Below are positions 29,251 to 37,130 of a stretch of 64,000 nt of DNA, piece by piece. The translations under genes and the position numbers were made by a program. The notes beneath the pieces are model-generated. The model was not told the DNA's origin and searched no databases. It saw nothing but the letters and a program-made list of their open reading frames with translations. Source of the stretch: Methanobacteriota archaeon (GTDB lineage Archaea; Thermoplasmatota; Poseidoniia; Poseidoniales; Thalassarchaeaceae); NCBI GenBank assembly GCA_002727275.1, contig PBWO01000019.1, positions 5,765 to 69,764 of the forward strand, in the 5' to 3' direction. Numbering within the stretch: position 1 is the stretch's first letter; each line of letters opens with the position of its first letter.

Positions 29251-29481
29251 ATGAGACCACTTCGCAGTAGCATGGCCTCTAAGGAGAGAATTCCTAGAAG
29301 ACCTCCGCCAGACTTTGAGGAATCTGAGGCAGGTCTGATGGGCGCGATATCCGAAGACGGTTTCCTCAATGTCGCATTGAACGACTCAAACCAATATGGC
29401 CCCCATTCGATGATTATGCTTCTCGGTATATTCGCTTCAATCACAGGAATCGTTTTGCTGCTGTTGATGGCTCTGACTTAA
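29251..29481 (+). CDS. Small C-terminally anchored membrane protein, unknown
   Basis: A 76-residue protein with a basic, proline-rich N-terminus ('RIPRRPPPDFEESEAG'), a polar middle and one hydrophobic helix at about 54-75 that reaches the C-terminus, a tail-anchor layout. Archaeal Sec61-beta has a similar plan, but its conserved residues are not clearly present, so that name is not used. It ends in a 4-base convergent overlap with purB. Confidence 0.5.
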   Translation: MRPLRSSMASKERIPRRPPPDFEESEAGLMGAISEDGFLNVALNDSNQYGPHSMIMLLGIFASITGIVLLLLMALT

Positions 29482-30827
29482 CCAATCATAGAACTGGCTC
29501 TAGCAACAGCTTCGTCCACGATTCTACCACTGTGGCCTATATGTCCATCAGGAATGAATAATTCTGCCAATTCAGTCTCATTGAATACTGAAGAAACAGT
29601 TTCATGATCTGAGCAAGCAGCATGCAAACCATTGCCATCTGAGATTGCCTGCATGGATGCTGAACGCAGAATCTCATGGGCATCTTCTCTGGAAACACCC
29701 TTGTCCACTAGGGCCAGCATGACTTTTTCAGCCATGACCATGCCATTTTGAGATTCAATATTCTCGCGCATTCTCTCGGCATCTACAGACAGATTGCGCA
29801 TGACTCGATCGGTTTTCATCATGATATCATCGAGCAAAACCATGGAATGCGAGAGCGTGAACCGCTCTGCAGATGAGTTCGCTAGGTCTCTCTCATGCCA
29901 CAGTAGGGCATTTTCATATGACGGGACAATCATTGAGCGCACGATTCTAGCTAATCCACATGCGTTCTCTGCAGTTATCGGATTGCGCTTATGAGCCATA
30001 GTGGAAGATCCAACCTGCTTCTTGCTGTCGAACGCTTCTGCAACTTCAGCAATTTCACTCCTCTGTAGATTTCGAACCTCTTGCAATATCTTCTCGACGG
30101 TTGTGGCAACATTCGCCATCCAGCCGACCCACTCGATGTAACGATCTCTTCCGACGACTTGAGTGGTCGCAACAGGAGTGCCAAGCCCCAGTTCTTGCAT
30201 TATCAAACTCTGTAACTCAAAAGCATTCTCGCCTTGAGCCGCCCCTGTACCAACAGCCCCCATGAACTTGCCAGTAGTGGCACGGGCTTCTAGTTCTGAC
30301 AACCTCTCATAATGGCGAGCGAACTCGTCTACCCAAACAGCGACTTTCAGGCCGAAAGTAATCGGCACTGCAGCCTGTCCGTGAGTGCGCCCCAGCATTA
30401 CAGTGTCACGCTCTCTCTTCGCAATTTCACATAGTGTGGAAATCAATCGATTCAGGACCTCTCTTTGCAATATTATACTGTCTTTGATTTGCAGTGCAAC
30501 TGCGGAATCGACTATATCGTTACTCGTCGCACCCAGATGTATGCACCATCCGGCTTCTCCGGCAACCTCTGTCATTGCTTTGGTCAGTGCCATGATATCG
30601 TGCTTTGTCTCAGCCTCAATCTCATCTACCCTGTCTGCTGTGACTATGCCCGGATCGGAAATATCAGCAATTATATCGTAATCCTCAACACTAACTCTGC
30701 CAAGTTGGCAATGAGCCCAAACAAGGGCCCTTTCGACTTCCAATTGGCGGCTGTGCCGACCCTCTCTGGACCAGATGTGTTTTGCCTCGTCGCGTCCGTA
30801 TCTGTAGTCAAGAGGCGATATTGTCAC
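29478..30827 (-). CDS. purB: Adenylosuccinate lyase
   Basis: PurB cleaves SAICAR in purine synthesis and adenylosuccinate in AMP synthesis, releasing fumarate. The 449 residues include 'MTISPLDYRYGRDEAKHIWS' at the N-terminus, 'LGRTHGQAAVPITFG' around 140-160 and the fumarase-superfamily signature 'SSTMAHKRNP' at about 274-283. All are expected for PurB rather than argininosuccinate lyase. It is preceded on the same strand by dph6 and may be read with it. No other purine gene is nearby. Confidence 0.96.
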   Translation of the reverse strand: MTISPLDYRYGRDEAKHIWSREGRHSRQLEVERALVWAHCQLGRVSVEDYDIIADISDPGIVTADRVDEIEAETKHDIMALTKAMTEVAGEAGWCIHLGATSNDIVDSAVALQIKDSIILQREVLNRLISTLCEIAKRERDTVMLGRTHGQAAVPITFGLKVAVWVDEFARHYERLSELEARATTGKFMGAVGTGAAQGENAFELQSLIMQELGLGTPVATTQVVGRDRYIEWVGWMANVATTVEKILQEVRNLQRSEIAEVAEAFDSKKQVGSSTMAHKRNPITAENACGLARIVRSMIVPSYENALLWHERDLANSSAERFTLSHSMVLLDDIMMKTDRVMRNLSVDAERMRENIESQNGMVMAEKVMLALVDKGVSREDAHEILRSASMQAISDGNGLHAACSDHETVSSVFNETELAELFIPDGHIGHSGRIVDEAVARASSMIG

Positions 30828-30851
30828 GGCCTTCCCCGTGGTTTGCGGACC

Positions 30852-30887
30852 CTAGACCCCTGTTTGAGTCTAGCGCATGTTCGCTAG
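30852..30887 (-). other. Two overlapping, mutually exclusive hairpins between dph6 and purB
   Basis: CTAGAC at 30852-30857 pairs with GTCTAG at 30868-30873 (10-base loop). CTAGCG at 30870-30875 pairs with CGCTAG at 30882-30887 (6-base loop). The arms share 30870-30873, so only one can form. They cover the downstream dph6 stop codon (30870-30872) and lie 25 bases before the purB ATG. This could be a processing or attenuation structure. Confidence 0.35.
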
Positions 30888-31004
30888 TCTGGCTTCTTGT
30901 ATAATCAAAGTACCCCTGACCCCTTTCCACAGGCTCTCAGTACTGCATTCTATGTTCCCATTCATGCATGGTGAAGAAAGCACTACAGTCTCAAACTCTC
31001 CTCC
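30870..31004 (-). other. Post-amber continuation of the Dph6 frame (C-terminal conserved segment)
   Basis: Reading on past the TAG at 31005-31007 in the same frame gives 44 further codons before the next stop at 30870-30872. They begin 'GGEFETVVLSSP', which is the rest of the (E)GGE(F/Y)ET motif conserved in Dph6-type ATP pyrophosphatases. The residue replaced by the stop is the motif's first glutamate; GAG to TAG is a single change. The match shows that this stretch belongs to the same gene. Confidence 0.8.
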
Positions 31005-31625
31005 CTATCCGTCTATGTTGAATCTGTGTCTTTGCGACAGTGCATCTAGTCTTATCAGAGACTTTTCATCTAGTATTTCCCCCAACCACTCTTCTCCTAA
31101 TCCATCAGCAGATACTGATACGAACATCACTTCGAAACCGTGCTCTATTAGTGCATGCATATGAGAGACAGGGTCATGATGCCAAAGTGGGCTGTATGAG
31201 ATGATCCCTAGGCGTTCACACATCCTATCTATCCTAGTCTTCTGGTAGTCTGATCGTAAAGCACCTACTACCAATGCATCCACATCCAATTCACCTTCAT
31301 GAAGAACTAGATCCTTTGGCCGAACCCAGCCATCAGGCCACATCTCTTCGAAGTTTGATGCCGAGTTAGCATTCCCAGATAGTGCGAATTCAAGATCTGA
31401 GATTTCGAACTCTTCCTCCCCATCACTCAATAACGGCAACCATGGAACTTCCATTGCTGCACTTTGCAGAGCGGCTATGGCGACACCTTGCGTCTGAAAC
31501 ATCATTGAATCATCTGACTTGATGCCGACCGATACTATGCATTTGACATCCCATCCTCGCATCTTGGCCCACCAAGAACAGTATGAGGAATCCTTGCCTG
31601 CAGATGCCAATACGGCGACTTTCAC
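31005..31625 (-). CDS. dph6: Diphthine-ammonia ligase Dph6, interrupted by an in-frame amber codon
   Basis: Dph6 amidates diphthine on EF-2 in the last step of diphthamide formation, using ATP and ammonium. The adenine alpha-hydrolase-type loop 'SAGKDSSY' is at 8-15, 'VVGALRSDYQKTRIDRMCERLG' lies mid-protein and 'PLWHHDP' follows. All are family blocks. The first glycine of the usual SGGKDS loop is alanine. Translation would stop after residue 206 at 'FNIDG', exactly where the conserved EGGE motif should follow. The motif continues in frame downstream (30870-31004), giving a 251-codon full frame of normal length. It may be a recent nonsense mutation, an assembly error or a read-through codon. 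Substrate EF-2 is encoded at 41014-43221. Confidence 0.82.
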   Translation of the reverse strand: MKVAVLASAGKDSSYCSWWAKMRGWDVKCIVSVGIKSDDSMMFQTQGVAIAALQSAAMEVPWLPLLSDGEEEFEISDLEFALSGNANSASNFEEMWPDGWVRPKDLVLHEGELDVDALVVGALRSDYQKTRIDRMCERLGIISYSPLWHHDPVSHMHALIEHGFEVMFVSVSADGLGEEWLGEILDEKSLIRLDALSQRHRFNIDG

Positions 31626-31722
31626 GCTTCTCCGAGTCGGGACACATCAATGAATGACGCGATTAACTAGACTGGTTTCGACCAAGATTGATAAGAGTGC
31701 GTATAGGCAACGACATGATATC

Positions 31723-32433
31723 ATGCAGCCAAGCGGACGAGGATATGACCATGGAGTTTCGACCTTTTCACCTGATGGTAGACTGTATCAGGTGGAGTAT
31801 GCCCGCGAATCTGTCAAGCGTGGAACGACCACTGTCGGTCTGAAGTATAAGGATGGAGTGGTTCTGATTGTCGATAAGAGAATCTCTAGCAAACTGGTGA
31901 TTGCAGACTCAATCGAGAAGATGTATCAGATAGATGATCACATTGGAATTACCACTTCTGGGCTGGTTGCAGACGCAAGACAGTTGGTCGATAGGGCTAG
32001 AGTTCAGTGTCAAATTAACAAGATGACTTACGGCGACGCCATTGGAGTAACTTCACTCGTCAAGAAGATGTGCGACCATCTACAATCATTCACCCAGTAT
32101 GGCGGAGCTAGGCCTTTCGGTACTGCATTGCTGATTGCTGGCCTTGACAATGATGGAATCCATCTTTTTGAGACAGACCCCTCGGGGGCTTACCAATCAT
32201 ATCAGGCTGGAGCAATCGGTAGAGGCAAATCTACCGTGATGGACTACTTTGAGGCCAAATGGAAGGACAATATGACGCAAAACGCTGCTATTAAATTGGG
32301 ACTAGAGGCTCTCAGGGAGTCAATGGACGATGATTTGAATTCCGATACGGTAGAAATCGCTGTCGTAGACACCGACGGCTATCGAAAGATGGCCCATGAG
32401 GATGCTCTCAAACACCTTGAGAAGATTTCCTGA
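31723..32433 (+). CDS. psmA: 20S proteasome alpha subunit
   Basis: PsmA forms the outer rings that gate the archaeal 20S proteasome. The signature 'YDHGVSTFSPDGRLYQVEYARE' lies near the N-terminus, followed by the Ntn-hydrolase-fold body. At 236 residues from ATG 31723 (MQPSGRGYDHG) it matches family length. The frame is open to an ATG at 31654, which would add 23 basic residues to the gate-forming N-terminus and lies only 28 bases from divergent dph6. The internal start is therefore preferred, with a weak TATA-like ATAAGAG about 30 bases upstream. It is the first gene of the exosome superoperon. Confidence 0.94.
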   Translation: MQPSGRGYDHGVSTFSPDGRLYQVEYARESVKRGTTTVGLKYKDGVVLIVDKRISSKLVIADSIEKMYQIDDHIGITTSGLVADARQLVDRARVQCQINKMTYGDAIGVTSLVKKMCDHLQSFTQYGGARPFGTALLIAGLDNDGIHLFETDPSGAYQSYQAGAIGRGKSTVMDYFEAKWKDNMTQNAAIKLGLEALRESMDDDLNSDTVEIAVVDTDGYRKMAHEDALKHLEKIS

Positions 32434-32473
32434 GCATCCATGCCTCTAAGTCAGCCTTCGCTCTGGATGTACC

Positions 32474-33163
32474 ATGGTGAGCCTAGACGATGCTGTTACA
32501 GCCCGTCTTGAGAGGGGTGGCGCCAGATACGAGATTCTGGTTGACCCAGAACTTGTTCAAATCTGGAAGGATGATCCGGAATCAGTTGAATTGAGTGACC
32601 TACTCGCGGCAGAGGAGATATGGTCTGACGCCAAGTCCGGTGACAGACCCACATCCGAGGCTCTTGAAGGGGCCTTTGGTACCACAGATCTGGCAGCATG
32701 TGTAGAACGAATTCTCAATCAAGGTTCTATTCAGTTGACAACTGCGCAGAGGAAGCAGATGGTCGAAGAAAAGACGAAGCAAATTATCAATGAAATATCA
32801 CTGACTGCCACCGATCCCAAGACCCGTCTCCCCCACCCTCAAACCAGAATTGAAAACGCCTTGGCTGAGGCCCGTTTCAAGGCCGATCCATTCCTTTCCG
32901 TAGACCGCCAAGTTCAGGATGCTGTTAGTATCTTGAAGCCTATCATTCCACTCCAATTCATCACTGTGAAACTTGCATTCAAAATTCCAGGCAAGGATTA
33001 CGGTGGAGTAATGCAATTACTCCGAGACTCGATGCAGAGGGAACAATGGCTCGATGACGGGTCTTGGGCTTGCGTAGTAGAAGTGCCTGGAGGAATGAGA
33101 AACGAGATAATAAGCAGAGTCGCAAATCGTTCTTCGGGTGTAGAGGTAAAGGAACTCGACTGA
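32474..33163 (+). CDS. sdo1: Ribosome maturation protein SBDS (Sdo1)
   Basis: The archaeal counterpart of Shwachman-Bodian-Diamond protein, acting in late large-subunit maturation and subunit-joining control. The 229 residues show the N-terminal FYSH domain with 'YEILVDPELVQIW' and 'GSIQLTTAQRKQM', then a helical domain starting 'TDPKTRLPHPQTRIENAL', and a ferredoxin-like C-terminal domain. It lies between psmA and rrp4, the classical position in archaeal superoperons. The gap to psmA is 40 bases. Confidence 0.96.
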   Translation: MVSLDDAVTARLERGGARYEILVDPELVQIWKDDPESVELSDLLAAEEIWSDAKSGDRPTSEALEGAFGTTDLAACVERILNQGSIQLTTAQRKQMVEEKTKQIINEISLTATDPKTRLPHPQTRIENALAEARFKADPFLSVDRQVQDAVSILKPIIPLQFITVKLAFKIPGKDYGGVMQLLRDSMQREQWLDDGSWACVVEVPGGMRNEIISRVANRSSGVEVKELD

Positions 33164-33165
33164 AT

Positions 33166-33180
33166 TGCACCGTAGGTGCA
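33166..33180 (+). promoter_or_regulatory. 15-base perfect inverted repeat TGCACC-GTA-GGTGCA before rrp4
   Basis: Arms of six bases flank a GTA centre, directly after the SBDS stop codon. The core CACCGTAGGTG is the exact reverse complement of the core CACCTACGGTG before the str operon (39791-39801). It may be a repressor or activator operator, or an RNA hairpin at a processing site. Confidence 0.5.
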
Positions 33181-33193
33181 TACATCAACGGTT

Positions 33194-33898
33194 ATGAAGG
33201 AGGGGCGGGTCGCGCGGCCCGATAACATGAGTGTTAGCGATACAGCGGACGGTCCGCGTAATGGTAGACGAGCATCCCCCCTCGTCACCCCCGGGGAGGA
33301 TCTCGGGAAATCAGAGGGAAGAGAAGCCGGCCATGGCGTCCTAGTGATGGATGGCCGCTTAACAGCGACCAAGCACGGCAGAATTAACGAAAAAGGCAAC
33401 GAGGTTTCTATTCAACCTCTAAGGACAGCATACATCCCAAGGCCAGGTGATCTTGTGATAGGCTATGTTGAAGGATGTACCAACAACATCTGGTTTGTCG
33501 ACATAGGAGCTCCATTCAATGCCATTCTTCCAATGAGTCTTGGTCCAGGAAACACCTCTTTCGGTGGGACCAGACAGGTCATAGACATCGGTGAGGCAAT
33601 ACTTTGCAGAATTCAAGAGGTCGAAGAGACCCATTCAAGCGTAGTTACGATTAAGGGACTCGGACTAAGAAAAATCAGATCAGGTACAATCGAGGACGTA
33701 GAGCCTCATCTACTAGGACTTCTAATTGGTAAGAAAGGCAATTCTTTGAGGGATTTGAAGAATGAGTCTGATTGCAGGATAGTGGTCTGTGATAATGGTA
33801 GAATTTGGGTCGATGGAGAATTTGAGGGGGTAGTCTCTGTGAAGACTAAACTCAAAGAAATGACTCTTGAATCAAAGGCTGTTGGGGGTGTTGCTTGA
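33194..33898 (+). CDS. rrp4: Exosome cap subunit Rrp4
   Basis: Rrp4 caps the archaeal exosome ring and threads RNA into it. Domains in order are an N-terminal region, an S1 domain starting around 'PRPGDLVIGYVEGCTNNIWFVDIG', and a KH domain with 'LLIGKKGNSLRDLKNESDCRIVV' (the GxxG loop is GKKG). The start is uncertain: GTG 33176 lies inside the palindrome, and ATGs are at 33194 and 33227. The residues before about 60 are low in family similarity. The TGA shares its A with the ATG of rrp41, so translation is coupled. Confidence 0.93.
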   Translation: MKEGRVARPDNMSVSDTADGPRNGRRASPLVTPGEDLGKSEGREAGHGVLVMDGRLTATKHGRINEKGNEVSIQPLRTAYIPRPGDLVIGYVEGCTNNIWFVDIGAPFNAILPMSLGPGNTSFGGTRQVIDIGEAILCRIQEVEETHSSVVTIKGLGLRKIRSGTIEDVEPHLLGLLIGKKGNSLRDLKNESDCRIVVCDNGRIWVDGEFEGVVSVKTKLKEMTLESKAVGGVA

Positions 33899-34614
33899 TG
33901 GGAGGATACGGTGACATCCAGATGATCGATGAGAATGGAATCAGGATGGACGGTCGTAAGGCCGGAGATCTCAGGCCCATTGAGATTGAGACTGGAGTAA
34001 TCCCGGTTGCAGATGGCTCAGCCAGAGTCATCTGGGGCAACAATCACGCGGTCGCAGCCATTTATGGTCCAATGGAAGCTCATCCGAGAAAGATACAGCG
34101 CCAAGATCGAGCGGTTCTAGATGTGCGATACAATATGGCACCATTCTCAACCAGTGACCGGATTCGTCCTGGTTTTAACCGACGTAGTCGAGAGATTAGC
34201 AAGGTAACTGCTGAGGCCCTTGAGAGTGTGGTACTAGTTGAGATGTATCCTCGCTCGAAGATCCGCGTTGAGATTGAAATTCTAGCAGCCGAGGCCGGAA
34301 CTCGATGCGTTGGCATCACTGCAGCATCGGTTGCTCTAGCTCATGCAGGAATCCCAATGACAGACATGGTCGTTTCTGTGGCTTCTGGTAAGATCAACGA
34401 TGTAGTGGTTTGTGACCTAAACAAAGAGGAGGATAACTACGGTGAAGCCGACTTGCCTATGGGGATACTCCCCAACTCAGGAGAACTAGTCTTCTTGCAG
34501 ATGGACGGCGATCTTTCCCAAGATGAATTCCAGAAGGCCTGGGACTACAACATGGACGCTGCTCAAGGTATTCATGAGATAATGGTCGACGCTCTCAAAG
34601 GGGGTGAATCCTGA
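33898..34614 (+). CDS. rrp41: Exosome catalytic RNase PH-type subunit Rrp41
   Basis: Rrp41 carries the phosphorolytic active sites of the archaeal exosome, which degrades or tails RNA 3' ends. The 238-residue protein has the RNase PH fold with 'IRMDGRKAGDLRPIEIETG' at the N-terminus, RNA-binding arginines in 'SDRIRPGFNRRSREISK' and phosphate/metal-site region 'GEADLPMGILPNSGELVFLQMDG'. Start (33898) and end (34614) both overlap neighbours by one base in TGATG junctions, binding the exosome genes tightly together. Confidence 0.96.
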   Translation: MGGYGDIQMIDENGIRMDGRKAGDLRPIEIETGVIPVADGSARVIWGNNHAVAAIYGPMEAHPRKIQRQDRAVLDVRYNMAPFSTSDRIRPGFNRRSREISKVTAEALESVVLVEMYPRSKIRVEIEILAAEAGTRCVGITAASVALAHAGIPMTDMVVSVASGKINDVVVCDLNKEEDNYGEADLPMGILPNSGELVFLQMDGDLSQDEFQKAWDYNMDAAQGIHEIMVDALKGGES

Positions 34615-35399
34615 TGGCTATTCCACTAGTACCACAATTGCTTCGCGCCCATCTAGCAGAACTAGCTGAGCAGAATCATAGGATGGATGGCCGAGGACAA
34701 TGGGAATCTCGAGAAATCGAACTTCAGACAAACGTCTTGCCCAACGCTGAAGGTTCTGCGATGGTCACAATGGGGGATACCATCGTATACGCCGGAGTTA
34801 AATTCCAGATTATGACACCTTATCCAGATAGGCCCAACCAAGGCGGATTGATGTGCAGCGCTGAAGTCAGGCCCGTAGCCGGCCGTAATTGGGAGGCAGG
34901 CCCCCCAAGTCCTGAATCAATTGAGCTGGGAAGAGTTGTGGATAGGGGAATTAGGGAGTCCGGATGTATAGATGTGGACGGCCTCTGCATCATCCCGGGT
35001 GAGAAGGCATGGCAAGTTATTCTTGACTTGTTTGCCGTTTCTGATGATGGTAATTTATTCGACGCCTTTGCCCTAGCGGGTATTGCGGCTCTGAGGACTG
35101 CAATCGTTCCTGAAGTTAAGTTTGAAGTAAGTGATTCGGACAGGCCCCTACCTATTTCTAAGACTCCAATAATGTGCTCTTATCACAAGGTCGGAGGTCG
35201 ATTTGTCTACGATGCCGACGGTAAGGAAGAACTTGGAGGAGATGAGAGAATCCACATTACTTTGGGTGATGATGACAATGTCCATTCACTTCAGAAGGGT
35301 CTAAAGGGAATCTTCACGGCGAACGAATTCGCTGAAATCATGGAGCATGCTAAGTCCAGATGCGGTGAACTCAGAGATTTGGTGCACGGAGGAGAGTAG
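34614..35399 (+). CDS. rrp42: Exosome ring subunit Rrp42
   Basis: Rrp42 is the non-catalytic RNase PH-like partner that alternates with Rrp41 in the hexameric ring. It begins 'AIPLVPQLLRAHLAELAEQNHRMDGR', typical of Rrp42, and continues with 'AGVKFQIMTPYPDRPNQG' and 'PEVKFEVSDSDRPLPISKTP' over 261 residues. The acidic catalytic residues seen in Rrp41 are not kept at the matching place. It starts with a one-base overlap and ends immediately before rpl37ae. Confidence 0.95.
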   Translation: MAIPLVPQLLRAHLAELAEQNHRMDGRGQWESREIELQTNVLPNAEGSAMVTMGDTIVYAGVKFQIMTPYPDRPNQGGLMCSAEVRPVAGRNWEAGPPSPESIELGRVVDRGIRESGCIDVDGLCIIPGEKAWQVILDLFAVSDDGNLFDAFALAGIAALRTAIVPEVKFEVSDSDRPLPISKTPIMCSYHKVGGRFVYDADGKEELGGDERIHITLGDDDNVHSLQKGLKGIFTANEFAEIMEHAKSRCGELRDLVHGGE

Positions 35400-35765
35400 A
35401 TGGCAGAGAGAACTCAGAAGTCCGGTGCCACTGCTCGATTCGGCTCTCGCTATGGAGTGAGTGTGAGGCGTAGGGCCGGTGCAGTGCTGAAGAAGAAGTC
35501 ACGTCACTACACATGCCCATCTTGCAATTACCAGAAGGTTCGTAGGAAGGCTGCTGGAATTTGGGAGTGTCGCAAGTGTGATCACACATTCACGGGAGGT
35601 GTATGGGAACCATTCACCAGAGCAACAGATTCCAATAACAGAATCATCCGCAGATCGATGGAAGGGGCAACTGCTACCGATATGGCAGTTATTGCTCAAC
35701 AGGCAGCATTGGACTACGAGAGGAATCTGTCTGAGAGTGAGGCCGATGACTCAGAAGAAGAGTGA
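35400..35765 (+). CDS. rpl37ae: Ribosomal protein eL43 (L37Ae)
   Basis: A zinc-ribbon protein of the large ribosomal subunit. 'GATARFGSRYGVSVRRRAG' leads to CxxC pairs at C39/C42 and C57/C60 ('YTCPSCNYQKVRRK', 'WECRKCDHTF'). At 121 residues it is longer than usual (about 70-95), because of an acidic C-terminal tail that ends 'SEADDSEEE'. The ATG follows the rrp42 stop directly. The tail overlaps the next gene by 20 bases. The RNA polymerase subunit RpoP, which commonly follows in other euryarchaea, is missing here. Confidence 0.95.
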   Translation: MAERTQKSGATARFGSRYGVSVRRRAGAVLKKKSRHYTCPSCNYQKVRRKAAGIWECRKCDHTFTGGVWEPFTRATDSNNRIIRRSMEGATATDMAVIAQQAALDYERNLSESEADDSEEE

Positions 35766-35985
35766 GTCAGCACGACTCAATCTACGCTTAAACCATACAA
35801 AAGCGGCAGCTCTAGCCGCCTCGTTAACTACAGAGGCGAGTTTCCAACTCACCGATAGCTCAACCTTGTTTGTAGGTGAGGTTGCCGACTCAATTGTTGA
35901 CCTAAGAGCAAGGTGGAATACACTGATGCGTGGGTTAATTGCATCGGAACATGTCCTAGGCCTTGGAGGAGAAGTCAATGAGTGA
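35746..35985 (+). CDS. pcc1: KEOPS complex subunit Pcc1
   Basis: A 79-residue protein with the Pcc1 pattern of a small KH-like fold. Strands surround 'SASFQLTDSSTLFVGEV'-like sequence and the conserved helix 'DLRARWNTLMRGLIASEHVL'. KEOPS makes t6A37 in tRNA; Pcc1 dimerises and contacts Kae1. The position between L37Ae and prefoldin beta is where archaeal superoperons carry pcc1, which strengthens a call that sequence alone would leave moderate. It overlaps the end of rpl37ae by 20 bases and the start of pfdB by 8. Confidence 0.8.
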   Translation: MTQKKSESARLNLRLNHTKAAALAASLTTEASFQLTDSSTLFVGEVADSIVDLRARWNTLMRGLIASEHVLGLGGEVNE

Positions 35986-36301
35986 TTCCGAAGTTGCTGC
36001 TCAGGAGCTTCAAACGGTCGCTCAGGAGCTTCAGATGGTACGCTCCCAAATGCAGGCACTATCATCTCAAATATCTGAGATTTCAATCACATTGGAGTCT
36101 CTTGATTCTCAAGACCCTGACAGACCTGTTTACAGAGCGGTTGGAAATCTGTTACTGGAGGTCTCTGATAGGGATGCTCTGAGGTCCGAGTTGGATCAGT
36201 CTAGAATTGCTTTTCTAGAACATTCATCCATGTTGGAAGAGAGGGAAACCAATCTTGTTTCTCAATATGAAGAACTAGTAAAGTCCTTTGAGAGCCGGTG
36301 A
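35978..36301 (+). CDS. pfdB: Prefoldin beta subunit
   Basis: Prefoldin is an alpha2-beta4 chaperone with coiled-coil tentacles. This 107-residue protein is two long heptad helices (about 4-45 and 67-105) joined by a short hairpin, 'ESLDSQDPDRPVYRAVGNLLLEVS', matching beta subunits. A GGAGGAG motif sits a few bases before the ATG at 35978, which decides the start over the upstream TTG at 35963. It is preceded by pcc1 with an 8-base overlap, the usual superoperon order. Confidence 0.9.
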   Translation: MSDSEVAAQELQTVAQELQMVRSQMQALSSQISEISITLESLDSQDPDRPVYRAVGNLLLEVSDRDALRSELDQSRIAFLEHSSMLEERETNLVSQYEELVKSFESR

Positions 36302-36305
36302 GGAC

Positions 36306-37130
36306 ATGGGAGATTCGGAATCTTCGCCCCTTATGTCCGAGTTTCAAAATCTAATGATTCAGGTCAGGCAAGGGGGGACAGCAGAGTTCGCTGTGAAATC
36401 TAATGATATTCTTCTCCGCTCAAGAACTGGTGAAGGAAAAGATCCTGAAGTGGAGGCACTGATTAGGATGGAAAGGGTGTTATTTGGCATCGGCGACGAA
36501 GAAAAAATTGGTCCAGAGTTGAAGTGGTGTATGGATAGACTAAATGCGATTAGTCCCGGATCTATTAATCACGGCGTCTCAATTCTAAACATGGCTGCTT
36601 GGCATCGAAACAAGGGAGAGACGATGATGGCATTAGCAACGCATTCAGCCATATCGCCATCAAGTGGCCATCCCAAACAACTTCTTGGGCTATCTCGTCT
36701 TGAAGTGGGCAGGATGCTAGCATCTCTGGATGATTTGTCTTCAGCAATGAGGCATCTGTGGGCTGCAAGAGGATATCTGTCCGACTCAGAAATGATACCG
36801 GAGACACTAGCGGCATCACTGGAATGGCTTGACATCGCTCTTGATGAAGTAAACGATGTCTCGCCTAGGATGCAACATAGAATCGAGAATTCCAAGCCTC
36901 GAAATGAGCCCGGAACAACCTGGATTCCTGCCAATTCGCAAGATGTCAGGGAGGTTGTGGACATGCTACTACCAGTTCTTCTAGCTGATGTCAGCGGAAC
37001 CGATAGAGCAGACTTAGGCCTTGTAATTGATGCAGCCGAAATGCTAAATGAGGAAGGGTGGATTGTCAGCCTTGAAGAGAGGATTGAGGATATTCAGGAT
37101 CCTAGACTTCTAGAATTACTCCAATCATGA
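36306..37130 (+). CDS. Unknown helical protein at the end of the exosome superoperon
   Basis: A 274-residue, apparently soluble protein. It is mostly helical, with segments such as 'INHGVSILNMAAWHRNKGETMMALATHSAI' and 'QLLGLSRLEVGRMLASLDDLSSAMRHLWAARGYL' that resemble TPR-like helix pairs. No catalytic motif or signal peptide is visible. The ATG at 36306 lies 4 bases after pfdB, so it is very probably in the superoperon. The 3' end overlaps the convergent Nudix gene by 37 bases. Its position suggests a role in RNA or protein quality control, but that is only inference. Confidence 0.65.
   Translation: MGDSESSPLMSEFQNLMIQVRQGGTAEFAVKSNDILLRSRTGEGKDPEVEALIRMERVLFGIGDEEKIGPELKWCMDRLNAISPGSINHGVSILNMAAWHRNKGETMMALATHSAISPSSGHPKQLLGLSRLEVGRMLASLDDLSSAMRHLWAARGYLSDSEMIPETLAASLEWLDIALDEVNDVSPRMQHRIENSKPRNEPGTTWIPANSQDVREVVDMLLPVLLADVSGTDRADLGLVIDAAEMLNEEGWIVSLEERIEDIQDPRLLELLQS

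Noticed and set aside
29251..29481. Sec61-beta (protein translocase small subunit)
   Set aside because: Tail-anchored layout is similar, but the conserved segment before the helix is not convincingly present.
31005..31007. Pyrrolysine or other non-standard reading of the amber codon in dph6
   Set aside because: Many other genes here end normally in TAG, no pyl genes are seen, and the expected residue is glutamate, one base away. Read-through is kept only as a possibility.
33176..33193. GTG 33176 as start of Rrp4
   Set aside because: It lies within the perfect palindrome; an ATG is available 18 bases on, and the first residues lack family similarity. Not fully excluded.
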